NCBI GenBank assembly: GCA_025331435.1
Contig: JAIWNI010000054.1
Location: forward strand, 62,001-126,000
Direction of reading: 5' to 3'
Length of the DNA stretch: 64,000 nt
Source of the DNA: Choanephora cucurbitarum
Lineage: Eukaryota > Mucoromycota > Mucoromycetes > Mucorales > Choanephoraceae
A model generated the notes under the pieces. That model was not told the origin of the DNA, did no database searches, and saw only the letters and a list, made by a program, of their open reading frames with translations. Of this stretch, positions 43,876 through 59,371 are shown piece after piece (the first letter of the stretch is position 1; every line of letters begins with the position of its first letter). Position numbers and translations under genes: made by a program.

Positions 43876-46471
43876 TCTGTCTTTTTTTTTTAGTTAAAGA
43901 AAAAAATCAGAAGAGAGAGAGAGAGAAAGAGAGAAGAGATAGGAAAAAGGAGTGAGAATGATGCCAATTTGTATAATTTTTAAGGGCAGTCAACAAGCGG
44001 GTTCCTATTTTAATCGGGAATTCTGTGTGTCAGTCCGCACTTACAAAAGAAAAAATTCTTTAAGCCTGCTAAAATTCTGCTCAATATTCATCAGACCATT
44101 AAAATAGTGAGATAGCCTGCTTTGTATTTTCTTTTCCCACTTTGTTCAAACAACGCCTCCAAATTGACAAGTTGCTCCTTTTTCGAATTTGTTTGGTATC
44201 AGTTTTCGAAACAATACATCATAAACATAATCGGTTATCTGATTTATGGATTGCCAATGAAATTAATTCAATCACTTCTCCAAAATAAACTTATTTTTGA
44301 GCGGCCTGAGTATCGATTGAAAGTCAGATAGTACTGTCACTCTATAGGCGAATGATTTAACCGCAGAGCCGAAACGCTAAATTGAAAAATTCAAGCAACA
44401 GAGTAGATACCTATTCTGGTTTCGGCTTCAGTTTTTCCTTTTTGTTTTTGGGGTTACAAAGTGTACAATTAAAAGCTCTGTAATCTCCAATAAGAAAAAA
44501 GGGTATTCGACTGATAGTGATATTGTCAGATGTCTATAGTGAAAGCGGTCAGTATTTCAATAAGAAGAGTGAGAACTGAGCACATAAAATACAAATAAAG
44601 AAAAAAATACGGATAAAAGAAAAGCACAAGCTTCACTTATTGTTATGATGTGCTTCTTTTTTTTACCTTCACTTTATCTCAATTAGCCTGATGACATTTT
44701 GAGCTGTGTTGCTCATCAATTTTGTGCAACCTCAAAAGCGAGGAAAATCTCCTTAAATGCATAGCCGCTCTTTCGCAAAGAAGAAAAAGTTTTTGCTGCA
44801 GATTTATCTTGAGCTTACTGAAGAACTTTTGTAGTCTAAGACATACATAATATCTAGTCTAGATATGTTTTCTCAATACATCTTGCTGCTCAATCAACGA
44901 AAAGAGCATGGTAGAAAGTGATCCGTATACATGTTTGAATAAGCATATGATTAGGTGTCCAACTTTCCATTTTGTATCTCTTGAAATGAGCGTATGCGGC
45001 TGCTTGCGTGGTGCCATACTTTCATTAACAAGCGCTCTTTTCATGCATGTTCGCGATTTGGCTCTCGATAGAAGAAAAGCTCATATGAGAAGAAAATAAA
45101 CCAATCATTCAAAAACAGAAGCTTCGTAGGTTATTTTGCATATGAAGCGCGTTAGATATTCTCAGAAACTTTTTACAAGATCGCCTAGCAAAAGACAGGA
45201 CGCTTGCAATCCTCAGATTCGAATACCATCACTCCTTCTCAAATATTTGTGCAGGGTGAGTTTATCTTGACGATCTTCTTTGCCGCGATTTCTCTCTTGA
45301 TTGATCGCTGCATTAAATGCAATCTAATCTACCATCTAATCCGCATTTGATTATGATACAAAGCCTTCATAACTATCTTGACGGTCAAGCCTCATGTTTA
45401 GACATTTGGTGGCAAAGTGTTAATGTCCTTGTAGAAGTAACTTGAGGGTATCGTAATCACTGTATATTTGATTGTAAGTACAGCAAGTACAACTATATAC
45501 AGTATGGTTTGTTGGTTGAATCTCTTGTCAATCAAAAAAAAAGAGGGAAAGCCAAGTTATCACTTACTGCTTATCAGAAGTTTCAAATAAGATGACAGAT
45601 ATTAATTCAGATGCTTTCATAGTCATTCCAATGAATAATGGCTTCATTTCGCTTATTACAGTACGAAGCTATTATTTCAATAAATCATGCTGCTCAACAA
45701 ATGGTGCCAGTAAGCTTGTGATGTCGAAGTACTTGACAAGTGTCATTCTCAGTATTGTGTTCCCCTCATATATCTTTGAACAATTCAAAATATTAAATAT
45801 GTGTCTTGCTTTTTGTCTTATCAACAACCTTGCCTTACTTAATTAACCCATTGATAGTCTGATCTCAAGTTTACTAACAAAGCGTTTATGTGTATAAATC
45901 AAATGAAAATGGCCTCACCATTAGCCTACTAGCCAGAGCTAAAAAAATCGTATTGGCAATAGTATTTTCAAAAAGAAAAGCTTAGGTTTTGATTGTTAGT
46001 AGTAGAACCTAATTCTAATTTGACTACAAGATTGACGCCTTTGTCTAAAAAGAGTAGCAACAATGCTTTTGACAGGAAGGCTGCTTATAACACAACTGTT
46101 GAATCACAAGAGCCAGTCACCCGAGGATATCTCAGCTTTTGATAGTTTCACAAAAAGTCTTTTCCTGAGCAACTTTATAAGCTTTATATTATCGTAAGCT
46201 TTTTTCTGCTTTTCCTATGCAACCTGGCTTGACAGCACTCCATTGTTAGCTCAAAAATAGACTCTATTAATGAATGTAAGCTTTTATTGTTAGAATGATT
46301 ACACTTTGAATAGCTTTCAAAACCCAAACAAATAGGCTTGCATAAATAAGCGCGGTACTCACGTGAAAATTTTGAGGCTTTTAAACCACTTTGCTTTTCG
46401 AAATCCTTCACTCTTTTTTTTTCTCTTTCGTACAATTCTTTTTCCCAGGTTCTATTTGCCAAACGGAACAG
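43876..46471. other. Intergenic region, no gene seen
   Basis: About 2.6 kb. GA-rich leader of ERG3 at 43900-43950, then AT-rich DNA with short frames of no recognised family, for example 45592-45846 (MTDINSDAFIVIPMNNG). No RNA gene was found. Confidence 0.5.
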
Positions 46472-47686
46472 ATGCCCTCTGCAAATCAACTAACAGTTGA
46501 ACGAATTACTGTTTTTCCAGTCAAATCTTGTCATTATGTCGAGCTGCCTGAATGTGAAGTGGATAATATGGGAATAAAGCATGATCGTCGCTTTATGATT
46601 ATTAATGCTGACACTAACCGCTTTGTCACTCAAAGGTAATCATAGGTATATAGTCACACATACATGCCAACTAATCCAGGTGATTGAATTATGAATTGTA
46701 TGCACCATTAGAAAGTATTCTTCGCTTTGTCTTCTTCGACCCTCCTTTGACGAAGCACAAAACATCCTTACTCTCAATGCCGATGGCCAGAAGCCGTTGA
46801 ATCTTCCACTGAAGCAAGATTTGAGTAAACTAGAGCGACGAGAGGTAAGGCTATGGAAATCAGCATTGAATGTATTTGACATGGGCGACGAGGCAGCACA
46901 ATGGCTTTCTGAGTTCTTGAGAAACCATGTAGAACATGATATCCGAAACAATCACAATAAGGATGACCCCATAAGGGAAGATGATCCCATTATACCAGCT
47001 CGATTAGTCACTCTAGATGATCCCAAAAATGGTGTTTATAGTAGACCCGCTCACCCTGAATTAGATGGTGCACATTCTTCTTTCACAGATTGGTCGCCTA
47101 TTTCATTTGGCTTCTCTAGCAGTCTTAAAGAATTAAACAAAGGTATGGTCGAAAGTGGATTCAGTAAAGGAGAGGAGATCCCTATGATTCGATTCCGAAA
47201 CAACATCACTATTTCAGGCACCTTGCCTTGGGAAGAAGATGAGTGGTTGGTAGTAAAGTGAGTGAAATTATTTCTAGGTCAAAAGAAAGAAAGTATCATA
47301 GACACCCAAATTGATCATCAATATGAGCTAGAGTCGGTGAAGTTACCATGTATATTTTGCAGCCTCTTGGCAGATGCTCAGGTTTGGTACCACCCTATAT
47401 GTGACAGTTTTTGCAAGTATATTGACTTTTTAAGTCTTTTTTAGTGCCTGGTATTGACCAGGACACTGGAAATAAAAAACTTTGGGATGGCAAAGGACCA
47501 ATCGATTATTTGAAGATGACTCGTAAGTTCGCCGAAGAGCCCAATGATGGACAGTTCTGTTGCGACGTAGTTCCTTTGACAACAGGCAAGATCCGTGTGG
47601 GAGACCGAGTCGAAGTCTTGGAGCGTATTCCACAAGAATATAGATGTGGACCTTTGCCAAGAAGCGCTGTGCTTGGAGAAGAATAA
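46472..47686 (+). CDS. MOSC-domain protein (mARC/YcbX-like molybdenum enzyme)
   Basis: Exons 46472-46635, 46712-47257, 47332-47381 and 47445-47686 are in phase and give 333 aa. The N-terminal MOSC_N part begins VERITVFPVKSCHYVELPECEV and contains DRRFMIINADTNRFVTQRK. The MOSC part includes FRNNITISG and WEEDEWLVVKVGEVTMYILQPLGRCSVPGIDQDTG. It holds the conserved Cys that binds the metal cofactor in this family, and it is visible only after splicing in the 50-nt exon 3. Relatives reduce N-hydroxylated compounds using molybdenum cofactor, or have unknown substrates. There is no obvious signal or membrane anchor, unlike animal mARC. The class is confident, but the substrate is unknown. Confidence 0.88.
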
Positions 47687-49365
47687 GTCATCGCATGTTG
47701 AATTTACAGAAATTATTTAACAGATGTATTAAAGAGATATCATTCGATTGAAATACATCTTTCTGATTCCATTCATTTTGAATTTTCCTTTGATAGCGTA
47801 AAGAGTTTTGGTCACAAACGTTGTTTACTGAGAACATGATACAAACGCATGTCGGTGTTATTGTGTCTTTGAGCTTAAGACATTTCAAAAAAGAAACAGA
47901 GCTGTTACACTGCATTGATCGATAGCAACTCTGGTGTAAGTCAAATAAAAGTAGAAATGTTCGGGTGCTATTTGCTTTAATGAATTCCTTGAGATGCAAG
48001 CTTCTTTCTTGCCGTAAAAGTATGCATATTCTATAGCAGCTAATAATACAGCTTATGTAGTATAATACCAACGTAAATAATTGCTATATTTATAACCTGG
48101 AGGCGTTTGTGTTTCAGTTTGATTCTAAGCGGTATTTTGATCTATGAACTGCTTGAATGTCGTATAAGTTTTTTTTTTCGATCTGTAGACGTATGTCCAT
48201 AAGTTTGCCACGAGGCGGCCCACGCATAACAGAAGCCAATCGGGTAGAAGACGTAAACTGGCTAAACCATAAGATAATAAACAATGTTCTTCTAGAGCGG
48301 CACTTTTATTTTTCTTCATTTTTTTAGTACGACATCGTATTAAGAAAAGGCGTCTTGGTGAATTCCACTTTTTGGGGGTAGTATACCTACCAAAATAGAT
48401 TTTGTACAATGTTTAGCGCAAGAAGAAAAAAGAGGTATTAATGAGGTATCTGTTTATAGAATACATATATACACAGACTAAGGCACTTTAGCAGATCTAA
48501 TGTAGAGGTAATAGGTAGTATACCTGCCATTCTCTTGCATGATTGGTTATGGGTATACTTTAGACAAGAGCTGAGCTTGATTAAACTGCCCAGTCGGTTA
48601 AGTCAAACGAAATGTATAAGCTGATGAGCTCAATGTGGATATATTAAGGTGAGCGATGGCTGCATGTCTTACGAAATCAGTTTCATTCAAGAACAAGTGA
48701 TAAACGATACAACACATGCCAAACAAGTACTCATGATTAGTATGTTGATTTAAATAGTATGAGACTAAATAGCGGTTACTGCTAAAACATGACGCAAGTT
48801 TTCAAAAACAATGGGGGCTATTGCACATTACTCGAGATCCTAGGTTCGATGAGAAGATGCGTAGAAAATGTTGTACTAAAAGCCATGTAATTTACTTGAC
48901 TATTGTTGTATTTTAGCTGCTTATAGCGTTTTGTGTTTATGTCTGTCATTTGTGGAGCAAACAAAACAAAAACAAAAAACCAGTGCCATCATTTTTCGCT
49001 CAACGTGCACTAGTTTGAGTATTGCAAAAGAGACAAACTATAGGTTCACATTTCATCTGCTCTTTTATGGATTTAAACACTACACATCCAAGAAACTTGG
49101 CTAAGAAACAGTATCAGATGAGACAGACTCACATGGAGTTTTTCCTTAGAAAGTTACTTCAAGCACCTCAAAGTTATTGTTACTTGATCTGCAAGAAAGA
49201 GAAGAAGGCAAGTTTGTCCTCGTTTGAAGCTAAAGATGAAAAAGAAAAGAAAAATAAAATTTATGCATTTGTGGCACTTTTTTTCTGTTTAATCATTGTC
49301 TAATCCCATCTTTTTGAAATTGTAGTTACATTTGATAGTATACAATTAGTGCCGGGTTATTGTTA

Positions 49366-49540
49366 TGGCGTAGCGGTCTAAAAGATAGATGCTTATGTCA
49401 GACGTAACTTTGGTGAGAAGATGCTAAATGATTTCTAATGAAATCGTAAACTGTAAACTGCATATCTGTTCGATCTGAGAATTTAGGTCTGCATCTCGAT
49501 CGAGAGACAGTGCTGGAGTGCCGGCCGTCGGGTTCAAAAA
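49366..49540 (+). other. tRNA-like / SINE-like candidate (A-box and B-box motifs)
   Basis: TGGCGTAGCGGT (49366-49377) fits the pol III A-box, and GGTTCAAAAAT (49530-49540) fits the first part of a B-box, about 150 bp apart. The T-arm does not pair (GTCGG versus ATTTC), so it is not a working tRNA. It may be a degenerate tRNA or a SINE head. Confidence 0.25.
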
Positions 49541-50174
49541 TTTCTATTTGTGTCTATAATTAAGCGCATAGAAGAGGTAGCCCCATAAAAGGAAAGTAAA
49601 AAGAACAATCCATTGCCATTGTTCCGCTTAATGATTCGGTACGAGATGGTCTTGTAGGCAGAGTAAAAAAAAAACAAGAAGCACTATAGACTCAAGAAAC
49701 TTGACCTACTCAAGTAAGTGCAGGTAGCGATAAGGAACAATTTAGTTTGAATGTATGACATACTCGGTGCTACTTTGTGTTAAAGTTTACATCAAAATTT
49801 ATAAGAAACAGAAGCACATGTTCCCATTCTTCTTATGCATAATCTTGTTCTGGTAGTAACAAGATCATATCTTTGGCAATTATGGTACAGAGAAGAAGTG
49901 GTCTAGACTATTTCGTTAGAGAGATGTATAGGGAAAGGGAAAACGATACGACTAAGTATTTAGTCAAAGTATCACTGAGAAGTATGGGCAGGTGGACAAA
50001 AAAAATTACAAGATCTAGAGAAAAGCTTAAAAAGCTAAAATCATGTACTACCGCCGTCGCTATTATGTGTTATAATAGCCAGTTTTGTCACACTATATAA
50101 GCTTTGAATTGCTTTTCCTTTCAACCCTCTTTTCTCTTTCTTTTCTTTCTTTCTTATCTCGCTTGATAATTCAC

Positions 50175-50182
50175 TATAAAAA
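50175..50182 (+). promoter_or_regulatory. TATA box of the methyltransferase gene
   Basis: TATAAAAA ends 32 bp before the ATG at 50215. The short distance implies a very short leader. Confidence 0.4.
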
Positions 50183-50214
50183 GAGCAAATAACTTTCAAC
50201 TTAATTTATCAAAG

Positions 50215-51597
50215 ATGGGGATCAAAATGTCTGTTCCTTCAGTCAAAAAGAAAAGAAATACAGTTGATTCTAGCATCAGTAAAAGGCAGTGTAGTCTAAA
50301 ATCGAATAATACAAGCGATCGCAACACAAACTCTCCTTCTTCCAGCAAAAGAGCAAACAGTAGCATCATGTCAAATGATAGTATGATGGCAACAGGCAGA
50401 TCATTTCACGGCGTAACAAATTCAGCTTATTGGTTTCCAAATGACAACGAAGAAATGGATCGCTTAGTTGGTGTAAATCAGACTTCAATAGCAACATTTG
50501 CTTGTCTACGTTTTATTCATATATTTTCTCTTTCTCTCATCTCCAATAGCAACATTTCGCTGTGAAATCCTTGTTTGAAGGGTAAAGAAAAGAAAAACAA
50601 AAGTATATGCTATATGTCTTTAACCAATATGCCTTGTTTTTTCTATACAGCAACATACGTGAGTCCATCTTAAAAGGTCTAGATATGGAAAACAAACCAG
50701 CCATGGTATTAGATGTAGGCTGTGGACCTGGAACTTGGATTATGGTACAATACAGTTCGGCATTTTTTGTTATCATGTTAATAATTTGATTCAATTCCTA
50801 CGACAGGACGTTGCAACAAGATACCCTCAAAGTGAATTTATAGGAATTGATTTATGTGATGTTTTTCCAAACAGAATACGACCTCCTAACGTTACTTTCC
50901 AAGTCGGCAATGTATTAGAATCATTGCCCTTTCCAGATAATACATTTGATTTTGTAAACATGCGTCTATTTGTCATTGCTTTCAAGACGCATGAATGGCC
51001 CCAAGCACTCAAAGAGGTCTATCGCGTGTTAAAACCCGGAGGTTATGTTCAGATGATCGAATGTGGTATGCTGGTAAGGCTTTAATCTTTAGACAAACGA
51101 ACAAAACATTGACAATAATGCTTACTTATTTTCACTTAAAGGAACGGGGAAGCGAGTATGTCAAGTTTATTGGAGGAATATGTAAGACCAATAATTCACA
51201 TGTCTCAGACTTATAAAGCTAAAAATACCCTCAAGTTAAGGAATTTATAGAGAACCGAGGACAAGAGCCATACATCGCTTCAAAGCTACCTTCGCTACTG
51301 GAAAGCGAGCAATTCCGAGTTGTCGACTCAATCACCAAAGATGCACATATTGGTAAGATTCTTTGATCTTCAAATATTAATAAGACTAAAAAATGTGTTA
51401 TAGGACACCCTAATCCGCTCAGTAGAGAGTTTCTTTCGGACGTAATATCCATTATCAAAACAGCACGTATACCCTTTCAAGAAATCCTAAAGTGTAATTC
51501 CGAACAATTCAATCATATAATAGAGAAATTTAATATGGAATGTCTTAGCCAACCTGAGGCCATCTGGTCCTTCTCAGTTTGTGTCGGTCAAAAGTAG
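50215..51597 (+). CDS. SAM-dependent methyltransferase (LaeA/UMTA-like class I)
   Basis: Exons about 50215-50466, 50550-50581, 50651-50744, 50807 to about 51073, then a segment near 51150-51185, 51239-51354 and 51404-51597. The N-terminal 85 residues are basic and S/N-rich. The fold follows: SAYWFPNDNEEMDRL, QHFAVKSLFEGN, SAM motif I VLDVGCGPGTW, the acidic loop IGIDLCD and LPFPDNTFDFVNMR, then VLKPGGYVQMIE. The C-terminal part is NRGQEPYIASKLPSLLES. This family is expanded in fungi and includes regulators such as LaeA, but substrates are mostly unknown. The exon junction near 51065-51160 does not keep phase with ordinary signals, so there is an odd splice site, a frameshift, or an error there. 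Confidence 0.8.
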
Positions 51598-51790
51598 TAT
51601 CATATGAAAATAGTGTGGGTAAAACATGAATTAGTTAAAATTTCATAGCTTCTTTTTTTTTTAATGTATAATCTGCCTTTAAAGCGGGAGTTTTCTCCCT
51701 CTTACATCTGCATACATGTCGTAAATATGTGTGCTTTTTCTTTCTTTCTTTCTCTTCTTTTGTTTTCATTTCTATTTAATTTCTATTGTA

Positions 51791-53586
51791 ATGTACCAAA
51801 TAACACCTCAACTGTATGAAAAAATAAAGCACTTTGCTCGGTTTCCGCAAACTGGTGTTTCTTTAAAGCAAATGGTTATGTTTGGTAAAATAAAATATTA
51901 TGCACATGGAAACAGCGAAATATAAACATTCGTCATAATCGTCACAATAGGTCAAAAGCCTGCACCTGCCACTCTTTTCAAAGCAAGCCAGTTTTTGCAT
52001 GGTAAGAAAAGCGCGTCCATTTCCTCATCTGATTACACTGACTTTGAGATTTAACTTCAGAGGAGCTACCGATCCGTTTAGCTCATCGCGTAAAAGAACT
52101 GGATGAACTTCCTAAAAGCCTAGGAGATATGCCTTCTATCATTAAAGTGAAGAACTGGTATGCACAATCATTTCAAGTAAGTAACTACATTACTTCCAAA
52201 GACGCAAAAGAAAAGAAAAACGACCTTGGCAGATCAAAAAATATATGCGTATATATGTGTACTTAATATTGTTCAGGAATTAATAGAGTTACCACATCCT
52301 GAGTTGACGCCTGAGCTAAAAGCTACCTTTCGCTCTGCTTCAAGACATGCAGCCCCACTGCCTGAGAGCACACCCAATTTAGCCATACCACTCCTAAAGC
52401 CAGCAAACAAGTATTTTCCAAGTGTATCAATAGGACACAGATACTACAACAATATCGAAAATATTGAATGCCCTCCTGCTCTTGTATCTTATACAGACAC
52501 CTTTGTTCGAGCAATTGAAACAGTTAAGCGAAGACACGATCCAGTAGTTACCACTATGGCACAAGGCATCATGGAATATAAACAACATAGAAAGGCCAAC
52601 ATGATTGATTCAGATGTACAGCAATTCTTGGACAGATTTTACATGTCAAGAATAGGTATTCGTATGTTGATTGGTCAGCACTCCGCTCTGTATCGAGGAC
52701 CCTTTATGCGAAACTATGTAGGTGTTATTTGTACAAAAACGAACATTAAGGAAATCTGTCAAGATGCTATTGCAAATGCACGCTTCATCTGTGAAGATCA
52801 TTATGGATTATTTAAAGCACCAGAAGTGCAAATGTTTTATCCCGGGGATATAGAGTTCATGTATGTGCCCTCTCACCTGAACCATATGGTTTTTGAGCTG
52901 CTTAAAAATTCTTTGCGTGCAGTGGTTGAACGGTTTGGTTCAGATTATGAGGATGAATATCCACCCATCAAATTGATTATTGCACACGGAAAAGAGGCAA
53001 GTATGAATCACAGGTTACATCTATTGTCCATTCAGCTCACTCTGTTTATAGGATATCACCATCAAAATTTCAGATGAAGGAGGAGGATTGCCTAGATCAG
53101 GAATTCCTGTTGTTTGGACATACATGGTAACTTATATCACACTAATCTACCACTTTTATCTTCTTTGATTTTTTTTATGTTTAGACTAAATATCTTATGT
53201 TGGTTTCATCCATAATTTTGTTTTCTTCTTCTTTTTTTTTCTATAGTATACAACTGCAAAGGCACAAGAGTTAGAACCAGAATTCAACAAGTCTGAATTT
53301 AAAGCACCTATGGCTGGTTTTGGTTACGGTTTACCTATTTCTAGACTTGTAAGTGTTTTGAATGTTCATACACAGTGAAGGACAAAAATTAACTTTCTTT
53401 GAAGTACGCAAGATACTTTGGCGGCGATCTAAAGCTCATATCAATGGAAGGGTAACCTATTTTTTATTGTTGCACAAGCTATCTGTACTCACCTGTGTAT
53501 ACCTGGTATATTTACTTAGATATGGTACAGACGCATACCTCCACTTGAACCGTCTTTCCAACAGTGACGAACCACTCATTATGTAA
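51791..53586 (+). CDS. Mitochondrial pyruvate/branched-chain alpha-keto acid dehydrogenase kinase
   Basis: Eight exons: 51791-51884, 51951-52001, 52061-52176, 52277-52996, 53052-53126, 53247-53348, 53405-53451 and 53520-53586. They are in phase and give 423 aa. Intron 4 (52997-53051) is GC-AG. The kinase inactivates the dehydrogenase complex by phosphorylating its E1 subunit in the matrix. The PDK N-terminal helix bundle (FPQTGVSLKQMVMFG, then RLAHRVKELDELP) is followed by the GHKL ATPase, with N-box E294-LLKN298-SLRA, G1 ISDEGGGLPRSG, and [20 protein letters not shown]. It ends at YGTDAYLHLNRLSN. No clear presequence precedes the core at this ATG, so a short upstream exon may be missing. The choice between PDK and BCKDK is open. 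Confidence 0.9.
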
Positions 53587-54643
53587 ATTGCAATTTTTTT
53601 CATAACTATATATGTTTTTTTTACATTTATTTCTAAAAGAAGAAAAAAGCAGTATTTAACTTGAGTCTTATTAGATAACCATCTTTACTCATGTGACTAA
53701 CCAAGAGTTCAATTATTTCCCTCAATTTGCTCTTTGCCCCTCTTTTTTTCTCGCTTCCGAAGAAAGAGAAATGTCACCTGAAAAAAGCAGAAATTTGACA
53801 GTGATTTTTTTGTCGGGAAACAATGAGATCATATTTTTCAGAGGCCGTGTACATGTGTGTGAGTGTATAGGTGCTCGATTCTTTAGAATTGGACCCTTTG
53901 TAACACTTATAGACTCTATAAACAAAAAGGCTTTTGACTTTCAATCTAATAAAAGAAAAGCAATGCTGCCTTTTTTTTGGCAAAGGAAAACGTTTGTCTT
54001 GATAAACTATTGCAAATGAGTAAAGCCATTCCAAAAAATTGATACTCAATCGCCTATAATGTGAGATGATCTTATCTTTGGGAGGTACAGAAATACCCTG
54101 TTTGCATTTCATGTAGGAAAAGGGAAATACTCTTGGGAAAAATCAAAAGGTTAGTACGGGAAAAAAAAGAACGAATATAAAAGAAAAATAAACACTAAGA
54201 TAGACGTGTAGCAAGAGGCATTCATATCATTGCCTTCTCACAGTTGCATGATTGTTTCTTGAAAAGTTACAGCAAAAGATATAGATCTGCCATGTGCATT
54301 ACAGGCATGACTTCTTCATTTCATTCCCTTTTCTATGATTGTTCTGGTCGCTACATAAACATTTACTAAGGGTTCTTGAGTATAATATGATGGGAAATTG
54401 AATTGTTTCTAAGTTTTCTGCTGACGGAATAGGTTGGTACGAACTGGTAAATACAGTATCTTTTTTAGCATTTCCCAGCGCAGGCGAGATTTTCCTCCGA
54501 GCAAGACGTCAAGCTGAGAATAAGCCTCGCGTTCTTTTATGTTCAAATTCTGCATAACCCTGAATGTGTATATAAACACACGACGAAAATCAACAAAACA
54601 AGTTCCTTAATTCATTTGCCTTCTTTTTTTCTTTTGGATCAAC
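53587..54643. other. Intergenic region, no gene seen, with the GH31 promoter at its end
   Basis: About 1 kb of AT-rich DNA. Short frames have no recognised family. The final 75 bases carry the TATA box of the alpha-glucosidase gene. Confidence 0.5.
54568..54577 (+). promoter_or_regulatory. TATA box of the alpha-glucosidase gene
   Basis: GTATATAAAC lies about 70 bp upstream of the ATG at 54644, a usual distance in strongly regulated secreted-enzyme genes. Confidence 0.5.
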
Positions 54644-57790
<3,147 letters not shown>

Positions 57791-58006
57791 ATAAAATCCA
57801 TCACTCTTGTTAGCTTATGATAATGAAACGAAGGTTTTTTTTTAAAAAAAAGAGAACAAACAAAGTGTCAAGTATTGACTAGAATAGGTGTGAAATCATT
57901 CAATACAAACAACAGTATCGAGATGACGAAACAAAGTCAAGGTAATGAATTTTTTTTTAATAAACAAAAGACCAGTTTGTTTTCTATTTACATAGGATTG
58001 ATATCT
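57791..58006. terminator. Shared 3' region of convergent GH31 and chitin deacetylase genes
   Basis: About 215 bp of A/T-rich DNA between two stop codons, with T- and A-runs at about 57834-57852. It must hold both polyadenylation sites. AATAAA-like ATTAAATAAAATCC directly follows the GH31 stop. Confidence 0.4.
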
Positions 58007-59197
58007 CTAAAGAGTAAGGAGAGAAGCAAAAGAAAGAGCCAAGGCGAGTAAGGCGCTTTTTGTTATTGAAGAAATGGCATCACTAGTCGACTTTTCTCCA
58101 TCAAAAGAAGCCCCCTTATAAATATTTTCTTTCACTACAACTACTGGAGGAGGTATGAAAGTATTGCTTGCGGTAGGGGCAGCACTGTTTGTCGTCCAAG
58201 CAACGGAAGAAGTAGCAACATCAGAAGGAGGAGACGACGTCTGGTTTGCTGGCTGTAATTTCAAGGAGCCGTCTGTGATATAATGCGGGTTCAAATCATT
58301 TTGACATTGAGCAGCTGTCATCAACGTAAAGTTTTTACTTCTCAGAGTTCGAATGATCTCAGGCACTTGATCAATAGAAGCTTGATAGAGATCTAGATAG
58401 ATAGAATAAATACGATAGATTCATAGAGGATAACACTATAACATACCATGTTGCAAACTAATAAAGCCAGGATCACCATGACTATTCAAGCCAGTATCAA
58501 CACCATCAATAGCCAAACGGAAAGATCCTTGGATACGTGCAGAGGCATCTTTTTGTTGATAGACACTATAATCAGTAGGATCTACATTCCAGAGCAATAG
58601 CTTATAGCCCATGAGCTTCAACAACTTCTTGACACGAGTATCTGCTTCACCATAAGGAGGACGAATATAGAGAGGACGAATACCCAAGACATGTTGAATG
58701 GCTTCTTCTGTTGACTTGACTTCATTGATGATTTGCTCATTGGTCAAACTCATGAGGTGAGGGTGTGAATAGGTATGAGATGCGATCTGATGGCCAGCTA
58801 GATAGGCGCGACGGAGGATTTCTGGGTATTTCTTGACTTGAGAACCTGTAACACAGAAGGTGGCCTTGACATCCGTTTGATCAAGTATGTCCAAGAGCTT
58901 GGCTGTCAAAAGACTAGGACCATCATCGAATGTAAGTGCCCATTGATTCTTTTGAGGACAGCCAAAGATATCTTCTTCTGAAGCTGCATTACCACAGGAT
59001 TCAAAACACCGGTCATTGTCTGTACCATCACAAGTAGCATTTTGACAGACACCAGAGCCTACAGGTCGAACAGGTATATCGGGTACTTGAGATAAATCGA
59101 TTTCCTTTAACCAGGCAGGATTAGAAGGTACCGTGACGTTCTGAGCCAAAACAAAAGATGCAAAGAGGGCAGTGGAGATAATAGATTGAGTCAACAT
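58007..59197 (-). CDS. Chitin deacetylase (CE4), probably GPI-anchored
   Basis: Exons 59197-58447 and 58392-58007 join in phase (54-nt intron) to give 378 aa. It removes acetyl groups from nascent chitin to make chitosan, a major wall polymer in Mucorales. A signal peptide (TQSIISTALFASFVLAQ) is present. All five CE4 motifs are visible: TFDDGP (89-94), SHTYSHPHL with the metal histidines 141 and 145, RPPYGEAD (179-186), WNVDPTDYS, and SLQHD split by the intron near 248-251. A cysteine-rich segment (VCQNATCDGTDNDRCFESC) precedes the catalytic domain. The S/T-rich tail and the terminal hydrophobic stretch SALLALALSFASLLTL suggest a GPI anchor. It converges on the GH31 gene. Confidence 0.96.
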
Positions 59198-59371
59198 GAT
59201 TGTCTTTCTAAAGAAGAAAGAAAGATGAGAGCCTTGGCTCTTTAAATGTCTTTTTTTCTTATTTTGTTTGTTTCACTATTGTTTTCAAAGGAAAAAATCC
59301 CTCCAAAATTGGATTCAGTTGATCTTTAAATTTTTTTTGTCTCTTTAAATCTCTCTCTCTATTGTTTGTAT

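Larger units (their letters stand above)
47687..50214. other. Intergenic region, with a possible pol III-type element
   Basis: About 2.5 kb without a supported gene. It contains pol III-box-like motifs at 49366-49540 and a coding-like plus-strand stretch at about 49022-49303 without a recognised family. TATAAAAA at 50175-50182 lies about 33 bp before the next start codon. Confidence 0.45.

Noticed and set aside
45193..45245. tRNA-like ATTCGAATACC motif
   Set aside because: It resembles a B-box, but there is no matching A-box at tRNA spacing and no pairing acceptor stem.
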